A stretch of 64,000 bases of DNA, taken from assembly GCA_036675275.1 (NCBI GenBank), contig JAKFFG010000027.1, positions 124,001 through 188,000 of the forward strand, in the 5' to 3' direction. Made by a program: the position numbers and the translations under genes. Each line of letters starts with the position of its first letter. Within the stretch, counting starts at the first letter, position 1. This document shows positions 33,699 to 42,113 of this stretch, piece after piece. The notes under the pieces were generated by a model. It searched no databases. It was not told the DNA's origin and saw only the letters and a list, made by a program, of their open reading frames with translations. Origin of the DNA: Pollutimonas sp036675275. GTDB lineage: Bacteria; Pseudomonadota; Gammaproteobacteria; Burkholderiales; Burkholderiaceae_B.

Positions 33699-34691
33699 AT
33701 GACTCCACTTTTCGCGCAACGAAACCCCAAGGGTACCCTTCTGAAACTGGGCGCATCATGCCTGCTCGCCTTGTCGATGACAGGCATGGCCAGTGCGGAT
33801 GACGCGCCCATCCGCCTGGTAGTGCCATTTCCTCCCGGAGGCAGTACCGATATTGCATCCAGAATCATCCAGCCCAAACTGTCCGAGCTGCTGGACCGCA
33901 CGGTAATTGTCGAAAACAAGCCGGGCGCCGCCAGCCAGATTGCCACGCAATACGTGGCCCGTTCCAAACCCGACGGCACCACTTTGCTGGTCAGCTTCGA
34001 TACGCATGCCATAAACCCCATCGTCAAGCCCGACCTGCCTTACGATACGTTCAAAGACCTGCGCGGCATTGCGTTCGCGCTGCGGTTCCCGCTGGTTATC
34101 GGCGCATCCACGGTCACGCCCGGCGATAACCTGAAAGAGTTCCTGGCCGCAGCCAAGGCCCAACCGGAAAAATTCAGCTACGCCTCGACAGGCGCAGGAT
34201 CATTGAACCACCTTGCCGCCGAAGACCTCAAGCGCCAGGCCGGCGTCGAAATTCTCCACGTTCCTTTCGGCGGCGGCGGGCCGGCCGTACAAGCGGTGTT
34301 GGGAAAGGTGGTCAATTTCACGATGCTCAGCTATGCGGCAACAAAATCCAATATTGCAGCAGGAAAAATCAAACCGCTGGCAGTGACCGGAGCGACACGT
34401 CTGCCAGACCTTCCCGAGACGCCTACTGTGGCGGAATCCGGTTTTCCGAATTACGAAGCGTACTCGTGGATAGGAATTTTCGCGCCGGCCGCTACACCGG
34501 ATGACATCTCGAACAAACTGACTGAAGCCTTCCAGAAGGCGCTCAACGACAAAGAAGTCAAGCAGAAGCTTACCGACCTCGGCTTCGAAGTTATTGCGAC
34601 TGACGGGGCAAGCGTAGACAAATACACTGTCGAGCAATACCAGCGCTGGGATAAATTCGTGAAAGAAACAGGAATCAAGCTGACGAATTGA
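33699..34691 (+). CDS. Bug-family periplasmic solute receptor (TctC-like)
   Basis: The 330-residue protein has a signal peptide ending in ASA and the Bug features IRLVVPFPPGGSTDIASRIIQPKLSELL, NKPGAASQIATQYVARSKPDGTTLL, and GAGSLNHLAAEDLKRQAGVEILHVPFGGGGPAVQAVLG. Bug proteins bind carboxylates in the periplasm and usually feed a TctAB permease, which is not encoded here. The last gene before a strong terminator, it probably recognises the substrate handled by the upstream ThDP enzyme. Confidence 0.88.
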   Translation: MTPLFAQRNPKGTLLKLGASCLLALSMTGMASADDAPIRLVVPFPPGGSTDIASRIIQPKLSELLDRTVIVENKPGAASQIATQYVARSKPDGTTLLVSFDTHAINPIVKPDLPYDTFKDLRGIAFALRFPLVIGASTVTPGDNLKEFLAAAKAQPEKFSYASTGAGSLNHLAAEDLKRQAGVEILHVPFGGGGPAVQAVLGKVVNFTMLSYAATKSNIAAGKIKPLAVTGATRLPDLPETPTVAESGFPNYEAYSWIGIFAPAATPDDISNKLTEAFQKALNDKEVKQKLTDLGFEVIATDGASVDKYTVEQYQRWDKFVKETGIKLTN

Positions 34692-34710
34692 TCCGCATCC
34701 AGCTGAAATA

Positions 34711-34752
34711 AAAAAGGGCCGGGCGCTGTACATACAGCGCCCGGCCCTTTTT
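34711..34752. terminator. Strong bidirectional terminator after the Bug receptor gene
   Basis: A 14-bp perfect stem (GGGCCGGGCGCTGT with its complement, four-base loop) is flanked by a run of A on the left and TTTTT on the right. It ends the VOC/ThDP/Bug unit, and can also act on transcripts from the right coming from the entericidin gene. Confidence 0.85.
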
Positions 34753-34824
34753 GCCTCAGCGTTTAAAGTCCCGCTTTACAGGGTCAGTTCAAACGCAAAA
34801 GGTATTTTCTGAACATACCGGCTT

Positions 34825-34953
34825 TTATTCTGCAGCGCGTGTGATCGCGCTGCCGGCTCTGCTTATATCTTCGCCCGCACCTGCTACGGTATTGCAGCCG
34901 GCCAAGGCCAAACAACCCAACAAAGCCAAGGATGCCAGGATTCTGTTAGCCAT
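34825..34953 (-). CDS. Entericidin A/B-family small lipoprotein
   Basis: The 42-residue product begins MANRILASLALLGCLALAGC, ending in a lipobox (LAGC, lipidated Cys 20). It continues NTVAGAGEDISRAGSAITRAAE, the short amphipathic tail typical of entericidins. AGGGA lies upstream of the ATG. Family members are small membrane lipoproteins, some linked to stationary-phase lysis; the role here is not known. Confidence 0.85.
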   Translation of the reverse strand: MANRILASLALLGCLALAGCNTVAGAGEDISRAGSAITRAAE

Positions 34954-35010
34954 GATTTCCCTTTTTATAAAAGTGTTTTAAATGACAAGGTGCTTGATGC
35001 TGGAACAGAA

Positions 35011-35706
35011 TCAGGCGATTTTTACACGCAGCTCGCCCAGACCGGCAACCGCGCCCACCAGAGTATCCCCGGCCACGACAGGACCCACACCTTCAGGGGT
35101 GCCCGTAAAGATGATGTCGCCGGCTTTCAGCTCGAACAGGCCCGAAAGATAGGCAATCGATTCGGCGATATTCCAGATCATTTGGGTCAAGTCGCTGGAC
35201 TGCTTGACAGTGTCGTTCACGCTGAGCGAAATCGCACCGGAGTCGAGTGTACCGACCTGCTCGCGCGGGTACAGCGGACCTATGGGCGCCGATTGGTCGA
35301 ACGCCTTGCCGACTTCCCATGGGCGTCCCTGCTTCTTGGCTTCGCCTTGCAGGTCGCGCCGTGTCATGTCAAGACCGATGGCATAGCCCCACACACACTC
35401 GGCGGCCTGCTCTACGGTCAGGTCGCGACCGCCCTTGTCCAGCGCCACGACAAGCTCGATCTCGTAATGCAGGTTGGAGGTTTTCGGCGGATAAGGCATG
35501 GTGCCTGTCTGACCTTCCGCCACCGTCAAGAGCGCGTCGGCGGGCTTATTGAAAAAGAACGGATCTTCACGGCCGGTAAAACCCATTTCCTTGGCATGTT
35601 CCGCATAATTGCGGCCCACACAATACACACGCCTTACGGGGAAGACGGCATCTGACCCATTTACGGGGATGGCTGCGACAGGATGTGCAGGAATGACTGT
35701 ATTCAT
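35011..35706 (-). CDS. Fumarylacetoacetate hydrolase (FAH) family protein
   Basis: The 231-residue protein has RVYCVGRNYAEHAKEMG, PFFFNKPADAL, the metal-binding LHYEIELVVALDKGG (Glu-x-Glu) and IFTGTPEGVGPV. FAH-family members include fumarylpyruvate and acylpyruvate hydrolases and oxaloacetate decarboxylases; sequence alone does not decide. Its start is directly after the ppa stop codon (adjacent bases), so it is likely cotranscribed with ppa. Confidence 0.87.
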   Translation of the reverse strand: MNTVIPAHPVAAIPVNGSDAVFPVRRVYCVGRNYAEHAKEMGFTGREDPFFFNKPADALLTVAEGQTGTMPYPPKTSNLHYEIELVVALDKGGRDLTVEQAAECVWGYAIGLDMTRRDLQGEAKKQGRPWEVGKAFDQSAPIGPLYPREQVGTLDSGAISLSVNDTVKQSSDLTQMIWNIAESIAYLSGLFELKAGDIIFTGTPEGVGPVVAGDTLVGAVAGLGELRVKIA

Positions 35707-36243
35707 TTACTTATCACCTTGGCTATAACGTTGAGCGCCATCACGGATTTCTTTCAGCGCCGATTCCCGGCCTTCCCAACCTTTGACCTTGACCCATTTG
35801 CCTTTTTCGAGATCCTTGTAGTGTTCGAAAAAGTGCTGGATGCGCGCGAGATCTTCCTGCGGCAAGTCTTCCGGCTTCTGGATATGGCGATACGGAGGAT
35901 ACAGCTTGTCGACAGGAACCGCCAGAAGCTTTGCATCGCCACCGGCCTCGTCATCCATGATCAATACGCCGATTGCACGGCAGCGTATCACTGCTCCGAT
36001 CTGTATGGGAAACGGGGCCAGCACCAGCACGTCGACCGGGTCGCCGTCATCGGATATGGTTTGAGGAATATAGCCATAGTTGCACGGATAGTGCATGGCC
36101 GTGAGCATGAATCGGTCTACGAATACGGCGCCGGAGTCTTTGTCGACTTCGTACTTGACCGGATCCGCGTTCATGGGGATTTCTACAATGACATTGAATT
36201 CATCGGGCAAGTTATTGCCCGCGGGCACTCGGTCTAAGCTCAT
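35707..36243 (-). CDS. ppa: Inorganic pyrophosphatase, family I
   Basis: The 178-residue enzyme shows the family I motif DDGDPVDVLVLAPFPIQIGAVIRCRAIG with the three catalytic aspartates. It also has KYEVDKDSGAVFVDRFM, HYPCNYGYIPQT and DDEAGGDAKLLAVPV. It hydrolyses PPi to phosphate in the cytoplasm. ATG at 36243 follows GAGG and gives the standard length; the longer frame to 36414 would overlap hemY. Confidence 0.95.
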   Translation of the reverse strand: MSLDRVPAGNNLPDEFNVIVEIPMNADPVKYEVDKDSGAVFVDRFMLTAMHYPCNYGYIPQTISDDGDPVDVLVLAPFPIQIGAVIRCRAIGVLIMDDEAGGDAKLLAVPVDKLYPPYRHIQKPEDLPQEDLARIQHFFEHYKDLEKGKWVKVKGWEGRESALKEIRDGAQRYSQGDK

Positions 36244-36283
36244 ACTTCGTTCAACCTCAAATATATAAAAGTAAGGAAAATCA

Positions 36284-37792
36284 CTATCTCTCGGGACCGC
36301 GACGTGGCCGGTCTGAGGTTTGCGACAAATCGACACCGGGAATTGGCGCGCTGTCGAAATATTCATCCAATGCGGAATCGGAAGTCTCGGCGCGCACATC
36401 GGCAGCAAGCGCATCGGCCGGCGGGCGCACCGGAGAAGGCTCGAAACCCGTCATATCCTCGTCAATGAAGTCGGCGGCGCTGGCCGCAACTGGTACGCTC
36501 GCATGGCGCGCCACACTGGTATCGGGAAGGCTTTCGACATCGATGAGAGTCGGGTCGCCACGCGTATCGGCAGCGGGCAAGGCGCGGTTGACAGGCAATA
36601 CGGGAAGCACCCCGGCCACGCCGGACGCCAGCCGCCAATGGGTCATGGCATCGGCCGGACGTCCCAGGCGATCATACAAATTGCCCAGCAAGGCGTGGAT
36701 GCGCATGTCACTGCGTATTTTCATGCTGCGCAGCAGATAATGTTCGCCCTGCCCCCACAGCTCGCCGGTGAGGCAAAGGTTGCCCAGCGCCGCCAGCAAT
36801 GCGGAATCGTCGGGATGCGATTTCAACCACACTTCGGCCTTGGTAAGGCGGCGCGCAACGTATTCGGGCGGGCATTGCGAATATGCGCTGAGCAATCGGG
36901 CGTCCAGCTTGATATTGATCGCCGCCTCGAGGATTTTCGACGCTTCGTCGTAGTTGGCCTGTGCTGCCTGAATGGAGGCGCCCGCCAATGCGATATCCGG
37001 CAAGACGCGTTCATCGGCTTTCAGGTCGCTCCAGATGGATTTGAAACCCTCGGGACCCGCGGCATGCAGGCGAGCTGCCACCGACGTTTCTATCAATTGC
37101 ATGGCTTCGGTCTTGTCGATCACACCACGGCGCAATAGCAAGCGGGTGAGCTCGTATACACGATCGTGGTTGCGCAACTGCCGATGAGCGCGCAGCAGCA
37201 GGCGCGTCGCGTGAAAATAGCGCGAACTGGCGTCCTGCAAGGGCTGCAATAACACCAGCGCGTCTTGCGGACGATTCTGGTCCAGGTACATTTCGGCAGC
37301 CACCGTAGCGGCCGCTTCGCGCAGGCGCGGGTCGTTGCCCGCGGTTTCCTGGGCAAGAGCCAGCGCCTGATCGCGGCGCGTGAACTCGCCGAGGTGATGC
37401 GAGGCGCGTGCCGATGCCAGGCCGGCCAGGACCTTCCGGCTGCTGGACCGTGTGCGTCCCAGCAGCTTGGAAAGTTCTTTTTCTGCCTCGGTGTAGCGCC
37501 CTTCAAGCACATTGATCCAGCCGTTTTCCAACAGTTGGTGATCGCGGTTTTCGGCACGCAGACTGCGCCACGAACGGAAGCGCTCCGGGCCGCCGGAGAT
37601 CCATGCCAATACCCGCAGCAGGACGTACACAATAATGAAAGCAGCCAATATGAGCAAAACCGCCAGGGTAAGCGACAGCTCAATGCGCCATGGCTGGGCA
37701 ATGACAAGAACATTGCCGCTGTGATCGCGTAAGAGGAGCGCCAGCGCTACGGCTGCGACGAATACAAGCAAGGTCCAGAACCAGGTTCTCAT
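36284..37792 (-). CDS. hemY: HemY, membrane TPR protein of the hem cluster
   Basis: The 502-residue protein has two N-terminal transmembrane helices (WFWTLLVFVAAVALALLL and LSLTLAVLLILAAFIIVYVLLRVLAWI). TPR-like helical repeats follow (ALALAQETAGNDPRLREAAATVAAEMYLDQ, ALLGNLYDRLGRPADAMTHWRLAS). This is the proteobacterial HemY of unknown biochemical role, not protoporphyrinogen oxidase. It follows hemX with a three-base gap. Confidence 0.88.
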   Translation of the reverse strand: MRTWFWTLLVFVAAVALALLLRDHSGNVLVIAQPWRIELSLTLAVLLILAAFIIVYVLLRVLAWISGGPERFRSWRSLRAENRDHQLLENGWINVLEGRYTEAEKELSKLLGRTRSSSRKVLAGLASARASHHLGEFTRRDQALALAQETAGNDPRLREAAATVAAEMYLDQNRPQDALVLLQPLQDASSRYFHATRLLLRAHRQLRNHDRVYELTRLLLRRGVIDKTEAMQLIETSVAARLHAAGPEGFKSIWSDLKADERVLPDIALAGASIQAAQANYDEASKILEAAINIKLDARLLSAYSQCPPEYVARRLTKAEVWLKSHPDDSALLAALGNLCLTGELWGQGEHYLLRSMKIRSDMRIHALLGNLYDRLGRPADAMTHWRLASGVAGVLPVLPVNRALPAADTRGDPTLIDVESLPDTSVARHASVPVAASAADFIDEDMTGFEPSPVRPPADALAADVRAETSDSALDEYFDSAPIPGVDLSQTSDRPRRGPER

Positions 37793-37795
37793 TGC

Positions 37796-39292
37796 TTACC
37801 CCCGAGACCTGATAATTGCCGCGACAGCAGTCTGTGCGGGAGAAGGCGCGGCGGACTGGGTCTGCGCTTCTGGCGATTCAGGCGCTGGCGATTGCGGCTC
37901 AGCCGACGGCTGTGCTGCGGGTGGGGCTGCCGGTGCTTCCGGAGTTGTCGGTGCTTCTGGAGTTGTCGATGATTCTGATGTTGACGACGATTCTGGAGCT
38001 GTGGATGACTCTGGCTCTGGTTGCGGTTCAGAGGTGGCGGGCGCGTCGCCGGCACCCGCTTCTTGCGACGCTGAAGAAGCCGCTTCATCGCCGGAGGCAA
38101 TGGAGCCGTTCTGCGCGGATTTTGCATTGGCTTCACGAAGCGCTTGCACGGCCTGCAGGCTGTTGGCAACAGTAGGCAGCTTCAGTTCGATCGATGTATC
38201 GGACATTTGACGCGCAAGCTTGAGGGCCTGCCTGCTGGACTGCGCCCGGGGATCGTAGCGGTTTTCGATTGCCTTGACCAGCGCAGCGGTTTCCGATTCC
38301 CATACCTTGGGTTGGCGCATCATCAGTGCGAGTTGCGCCGTCATGATGCGCAAGCGCAGGTTCTCGCGAAAGCGCGTTGCCTGATCCGGCGACATCAGCA
38401 ATGCGGTCGGGTCGTCTACGCGCCGTACCGTAATGAACTGGCCGAGGTCCTGGCGCACCGAGGTCCAGGCGTCGCGTGACCAGTTGTCGACTGTTGCCAG
38501 CGTTTTTTTCCACCACGGCGCGTTGGCGTCGACGCTGTCACGGCTATCGACGGAACTTTCGGGCGCTTTCGCCGGCGCGGCCTCGACAAGGCCAGGCGCG
38601 GCATCATCGGGGACCAGCAATGGCGCCTCGCTGACCAGTGCGCTCAGTTCGTCAAGTTGCGTGGACAAGAGCGCGACGTCGACCGTGGATGCGGCACGCA
38701 GGCGTTCGAGATCGCCATTGATGGTTTGAAGCAGCGAAGCCAGTCCGGGCCGGTTGGCCCTGGCCAGTTGCGCCTGCGCCGTTTCGAGCGAGATGACAGC
38801 GTTCGCGACATTGCCGCTCAACCGCAACTGTTGCTGGGCGATCGTGAGCAAATGATCGATATCGTTGATCAACACCAGATCGGAACCGCTGTCAGTAAGC
38901 GTGCGGAAAGCCTGCTCGAGGCTTGCGACCTGCTCGCGGGACTCGTCAAAAGCGCTTTGCAGGGACTCAAGCTGCGCGGCCTGATCCTTAAGCGCGGACA
39001 AGGCTTGTTGCGCCTGTTCGGCGGCCTGGCTGGCCGTGCTGGCGCTGCGTTGCGCCTCTGTGGCCAGGTTTGCGGAGGACTGCCGGAATTGCTGCTGCTG
39101 ATACCAGAACGCAGCCGCAAGCGCCGCGGCGATGAACAAAAGAATAATAAATGCCGGCACCAGAATCGGACGCGACTTTTTAACGGGCGATGTCTTTTTG
39201 GCCGAGGCAGTAGTTGCTGGCCCTGGTGAAGCCGAAGCGCTTGAGGTAGAGGCCTGGGCAGCTTGAGAGATCTCGGGTTTTTTATCAGTCAT
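37796..39292 (-). CDS. hemX: HemX-family membrane protein
   Basis: The 498-residue protein has one transmembrane helix near residues 41-62 (PILVPAFIILLFIAAALAAAFWY). A coiled-coil region rich in Ala, Gln and Glu follows (about 65-120), then the HemX domain (LVLINDIDHLLTIAQQQLRLSGNVANAVISLETAQAQLARANRPGLASLLQTINGDLERLRA). It lacks a methyltransferase fold despite old naming. The last 90 or so residues form a Ser/Pro/Glu/Ala low-complexity tail. It lies between hemD and hemY. Confidence 0.85.
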   Translation of the reverse strand: MTDKKPEISQAAQASTSSASASPGPATTASAKKTSPVKKSRPILVPAFIILLFIAAALAAAFWYQQQQFRQSSANLATEAQRSASTASQAAEQAQQALSALKDQAAQLESLQSAFDESREQVASLEQAFRTLTDSGSDLVLINDIDHLLTIAQQQLRLSGNVANAVISLETAQAQLARANRPGLASLLQTINGDLERLRAASTVDVALLSTQLDELSALVSEAPLLVPDDAAPGLVEAAPAKAPESSVDSRDSVDANAPWWKKTLATVDNWSRDAWTSVRQDLGQFITVRRVDDPTALLMSPDQATRFRENLRLRIMTAQLALMMRQPKVWESETAALVKAIENRYDPRAQSSRQALKLARQMSDTSIELKLPTVANSLQAVQALREANAKSAQNGSIASGDEAASSASQEAGAGDAPATSEPQPEPESSTAPESSSTSESSTTPEAPTTPEAPAAPPAAQPSAEPQSPAPESPEAQTQSAAPSPAQTAVAAIIRSRG

Positions 39293-39320
39293 GGCCAGAT
39301 TGTAATCCTAGGAGTATTTC

Positions 39321-40124
39321 TTAACGCGACGCCATCTGGCCAATTGCCAGAAATATCGCGTCGTCATTCGGTGAGCATACTTTTACCATTGGCGGTTCTA
39401 CATTACCAGAATCGCAAAGCACGGATTGTAATCGCCTTGCCACACGCTCATGTATCGCTACGAAACGGGATCGACCCCATGCAGCGCGCAGGCCCAGACG
39501 ACTTATATTGGCATGTATCGCGTCCACGCTGTCACTGCTGGTCAACAGAAACACGCAGGATTCGGGCAGTGCAAGCGCCTTTGACACTTCCGCCGACTGA
39601 CTGGCGCTCCATGACGCCGGCTCACGGCGATACAGGGCCAGGCGGTCAACCGCAGCGCCTGCGCGCTCACATTGCTCGCCCAGCCATTCGCGTCCGGATT
39701 CGCCACGGACGATCAATACCTTGCCGAGCGCAGGAAGTCTGGGTCCCAGACAGTGCCACAGCGCTTCGGAGTCTTGATTCTGAGTATCGGGATCGGGATG
39801 CAGGATATGGCGGTGATCGATACAAGCCGAGTCATAGAGCGGCTGGGCGCTGGACCTGCCTACTGTTGCAGCAAGAGTGCGCCCGGGCCATGCCTGACCG
39901 GGAGACTGGTCGGCCAACAAATCAAGATAAAGCCGGGCCGCATTGCGGCTTACAAACACCACCAGATCGTAATCGCCCGGCTCGGGCACACGGTCGCCCT
40001 GCTGCAGCAGCGGGCGGATTGTCAATGCCGGCAATGCCAGCGGCCGCCATCCGGCCGCCAGCGCACGTACTGCCAGCGTCTCGTTTCTGCCGTCGGGTCG
40101 GGTAAGAAAAACGCTGACTTTCAT
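39321..40124 (-). CDS. hemD: Uroporphyrinogen-III synthase
   Basis: The 267-residue protein has the HemD pattern: a start VFLTRPDGRNETLAVRALAAGWRPLALPALTI, a central DLVVFVSRNAARLYLDLL, KVLIVRGESGREWLGEQCERAGAAV, and CVFLLTSSDSVDAIHANI. It closes hydroxymethylbilane with ring inversion in tetrapyrrole synthesis. The family is poorly conserved; its position directly after hemC supports the call. Confidence 0.88.
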   Translation of the reverse strand: MKVSVFLTRPDGRNETLAVRALAAGWRPLALPALTIRPLLQQGDRVPEPGDYDLVVFVSRNAARLYLDLLADQSPGQAWPGRTLAATVGRSSAQPLYDSACIDHRHILHPDPDTQNQDSEALWHCLGPRLPALGKVLIVRGESGREWLGEQCERAGAAVDRLALYRREPASWSASQSAEVSKALALPESCVFLLTSSDSVDAIHANISRLGLRAAWGRSRFVAIHERVARRLQSVLCDSGNVEPPMVKVCSPNDDAIFLAIGQMASR

Positions 40125-40156
40125 GATCGTTTCAGCCGGGAAAAGGCCGCCACGTA

Positions 40157-41104
40157 TCAGGAGGCCGTGTCTGGATGCAAGAGCCTGGACAAGATGTCGT
40201 CGGCTCCTTTTTGCAAGAGTTCGTGGGCAGCTTGCTCGCCCAACTGTACTGCCGACGCAACCGGACCCGAAACTTGGGAACGTACAATGCGCGACCCATC
40301 GGGCTCGGCAACGAGCGCATCCAGATGCAGTACGCCCTCATCCAACCTGGCGTACGCGGCCAGCGGCACCTGGCATGAACCGCCCAGAACACGCGAAACA
40401 GCGCGTTCGGCCAATGTGCATGCCGTGGTTTCCGAACAGGCCAGCGGTGCAAGCCACCGATGCATGTCGCTGCGGTTTTCCAGGACTTCAATGCCCAAGG
40501 CGCCCTGGCCCGCAGCCGGCAGACTTTGTTCGACCGACAAACAGCTGCGGATACGGGATTCGAGCCCCAGCCTTTTCAAGCCCACGGCAGCCAGAATGAT
40601 GGCGGAGTAATCGCCGCGATCGAGCTTGCCAAGACGGGTATCCAGATTTCCGCGCAGCGGCTGTATCTTCAAATGAGGGTAAAGCTGGCGGATCTGCGAC
40701 TCGCGGCGCAGGCTGGAGGTGCCGACGACGGCGCCCGCCGGCATATCGTCAAGTGATGCGTAGTCGTTGGAAACGAAGGCATCGCGCGGATCGTCGCGCT
40801 CCAGGATGACAGGCAATGCAAACGGGCTCTGCATGTCGACCGGCACGTCTTTCAGGGAATGGACGGCCAGGTCGGCACGGCCGTCGAGCAAGGCCGTTTC
40901 CAGTTCTTTGACGAACAAGCCTTTTCCGCCGATCTTCGACAGTGTGCGGTCAAGGATCTGGTCTCCCCGGGTCGTCATGGTCAACAAAGTGACCTGGCAA
41001 TCGGGATAAAGAACCTGGAGACGGTCGCGGACATGCTCGGCTTGCCACAAGGCAAGCCGACTGGCACGGGTCGCAATGACCAACGTAGCGGGTACTAGCG
41101 TCAT
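40157..41104 (-). CDS. hemC: Porphobilinogen deaminase (hydroxymethylbilane synthase)
   Basis: The 315-residue enzyme has IATRASRLALWQAEHV, the DLAVHSLKDVP segment, GTSSLRRESQIRQLYPHLKIQPLRGNLDTRLGKLDRGDYSAIILAAVGLKRLGL, and the dipyrromethane-attachment cysteine in LGGSCQVPLAAYA. It polymerises four porphobilinogen units. It begins three bases after the stop of a 42-residue membrane-protein gene, so it may be coupled to it and to the upstream terC. Confidence 0.95.
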   Translation of the reverse strand: MTLVPATLVIATRASRLALWQAEHVRDRLQVLYPDCQVTLLTMTTRGDQILDRTLSKIGGKGLFVKELETALLDGRADLAVHSLKDVPVDMQSPFALPVILERDDPRDAFVSNDYASLDDMPAGAVVGTSSLRRESQIRQLYPHLKIQPLRGNLDTRLGKLDRGDYSAIILAAVGLKRLGLESRIRSCLSVEQSLPAAGQGALGIEVLENRSDMHRWLAPLACSETTACTLAERAVSRVLGGSCQVPLAAYARLDEGVLHLDALVAEPDGSRIVRSQVSGPVASAVQLGEQAAHELLQKGADDILSRLLHPDTAS

Positions 41105-41107
41105 GCC

Positions 41108-41236
41108 CTAGCCTGCCAGTTGGTTGAATACGATGGCCAGAATAATCCCGATGACCGCCAGGATGAACAGGCCTTGCAGAAGGCTCAGTCCTGATTCGTC
41201 GGGCTTTTTACGCCCTGAGTGTTTAAACAGGCCCAT
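41108..41236 (-). CDS. 42-residue single-pass membrane protein between terC and hemC
   Basis: ATG at 41236 lies within the last codons of the TerC gene (14-base overlap), and TAG at 41110-41108 is three bases before hemC. The peptide has a charged start (MGLFKHSGRKKPDESG) followed by a long hydrophobic helix (LSLLQGLFILAVIGIILAIVF) and NQLAG, a convincing small membrane protein. I recognise no family. The tight packing suggests real translation. Confidence 0.65.
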   Translation of the reverse strand: MGLFKHSGRKKPDESGLSLLQGLFILAVIGIILAIVFNQLAG

Positions 41237-41942
41237 GTGCTTTTTCCTTGGCAGTGGTTTTGCGGTTGGCTATCCATTTTCCGATAAGGACCACCAGCAA
41301 CGCACCGATTACTTCAGCAGCCAGCTTGACCGTACCGGGAACCACGCCCCACTGATTCTGTACAACAATGTCGGTAACGACCATGCCGCCGGCGATCCAG
41401 CCCAGCAAGCCCGCGCCCAATGTGACCACCAGAGGGAAGCGATCGATAAGCTTCAGAACAATTGTGCTGCCCCAGATGATGATAGGCACGCTGACTAGCA
41501 GACCGAAGATTACATAGCCCAGTTGATGGTCGGGAATGGTGTTTTGCGCCGCGCCGGCGATAGCAATGACGTTATCCAGGCTCATGACGAAATCGGCGAT
41601 GATGATGGTCTTGACCGCGGCCCAGATCGAGGCGTTGGCCTTGATATTGTCGTGATGGCCGTCTTCCGGGACCAGCAGCTTGATACCGATCCACAGCAGC
41701 AGCAAGCCGCCTACGATCTTGAGGAAAGGAATGGCCAGCAATGTGAGGGCGAAGGCAATGAGCACGACACGCAGGAAGATAGCACCTGCCGTACCCCAGA
41801 GAATTCCTTGAACGCGTTGCTTGGGGCCCAAATTGCGGCACGCCAGGGCAATGACGACGGCATTGTCGCCGCCCAGCAAGATATCGATCATCACGATCTG
41901 AAATAGTGCGCCCCAATGCAGCGTGTCAATAAACTCTAACAT
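41223..41942 (-). CDS. TerC-family integral membrane protein
   Basis: The 239-residue protein has seven or so hydrophobic segments and the two TerC motifs, LLGGDNAVVIALACRNL near residue 22 and SLDNVIAIAGAA near residue 120, each with the conserved Asp-Asn pair. TerC members of this type are implicated in metal (manganese) export or in loading of secreted metalloproteins. The start at 41942 is preceded by AGGAA. A terminator-like hairpin lies in its leader. Specific metal not deducible. Confidence 0.87.
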   Translation of the reverse strand: MLEFIDTLHWGALFQIVMIDILLGGDNAVVIALACRNLGPKQRVQGILWGTAGAIFLRVVLIAFALTLLAIPFLKIVGGLLLLWIGIKLLVPEDGHHDNIKANASIWAAVKTIIIADFVMSLDNVIAIAGAAQNTIPDHQLGYVIFGLLVSVPIIIWGSTIVLKLIDRFPLVVTLGAGLLGWIAGGMVVTDIVVQNQWGVVPGTVKLAAEVIGALLVVLIGKWIANRKTTAKEKAHGPV

Positions 41943-41972
41943 GTGAATTCCTGTGTATTCTTGAAAAGCGAT

Positions 41973-42002
41973 AAAAAGCCCCGGCTAGGTTTGTACCGAG
42001 GC
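41973..42002 (-). terminator. Terminator-like hairpin in the leader of the TerC gene
   Basis: Reading the minus strand, GCCTCGG pairs with CCGGGGC (one G-T pair) around an 11-base loop, followed directly by TTTTT. It lies 31-60 bases upstream of the terC start. It could be a second terminator for sucCD or an attenuator of terC. I do not find the conserved core of the yybP-ykoY manganese riboswitch. Confidence 0.55.
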
Positions 42003-42055
42003 AAACATAACAAGCTATTGTAATTCAGCTTTGAAATCGGCCTTGCAGTCGCCCG

Positions 42056-42093
42056 AAAAAAAAGCCCGTGCTGGCTATGAAAGCAGCACGGGC
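42056..42093 (-). terminator. Rho-independent terminator after sucD
   Basis: On the minus strand a perfect 10-bp stem (GCCCGTGCTG and complement, ten-base loop) is followed by eight T residues. It begins 21 bases after the sucD stop codon. Confidence 0.88.
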
Positions 42094-42113
42094 CTTGCTA
42101 CTGGCGAATCTTC

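Noticed and set aside
41943..42113. yybP-ykoY manganese riboswitch upstream of terC
   Set aside because: The conserved core was not found; only terminator-type hairpins are visible.
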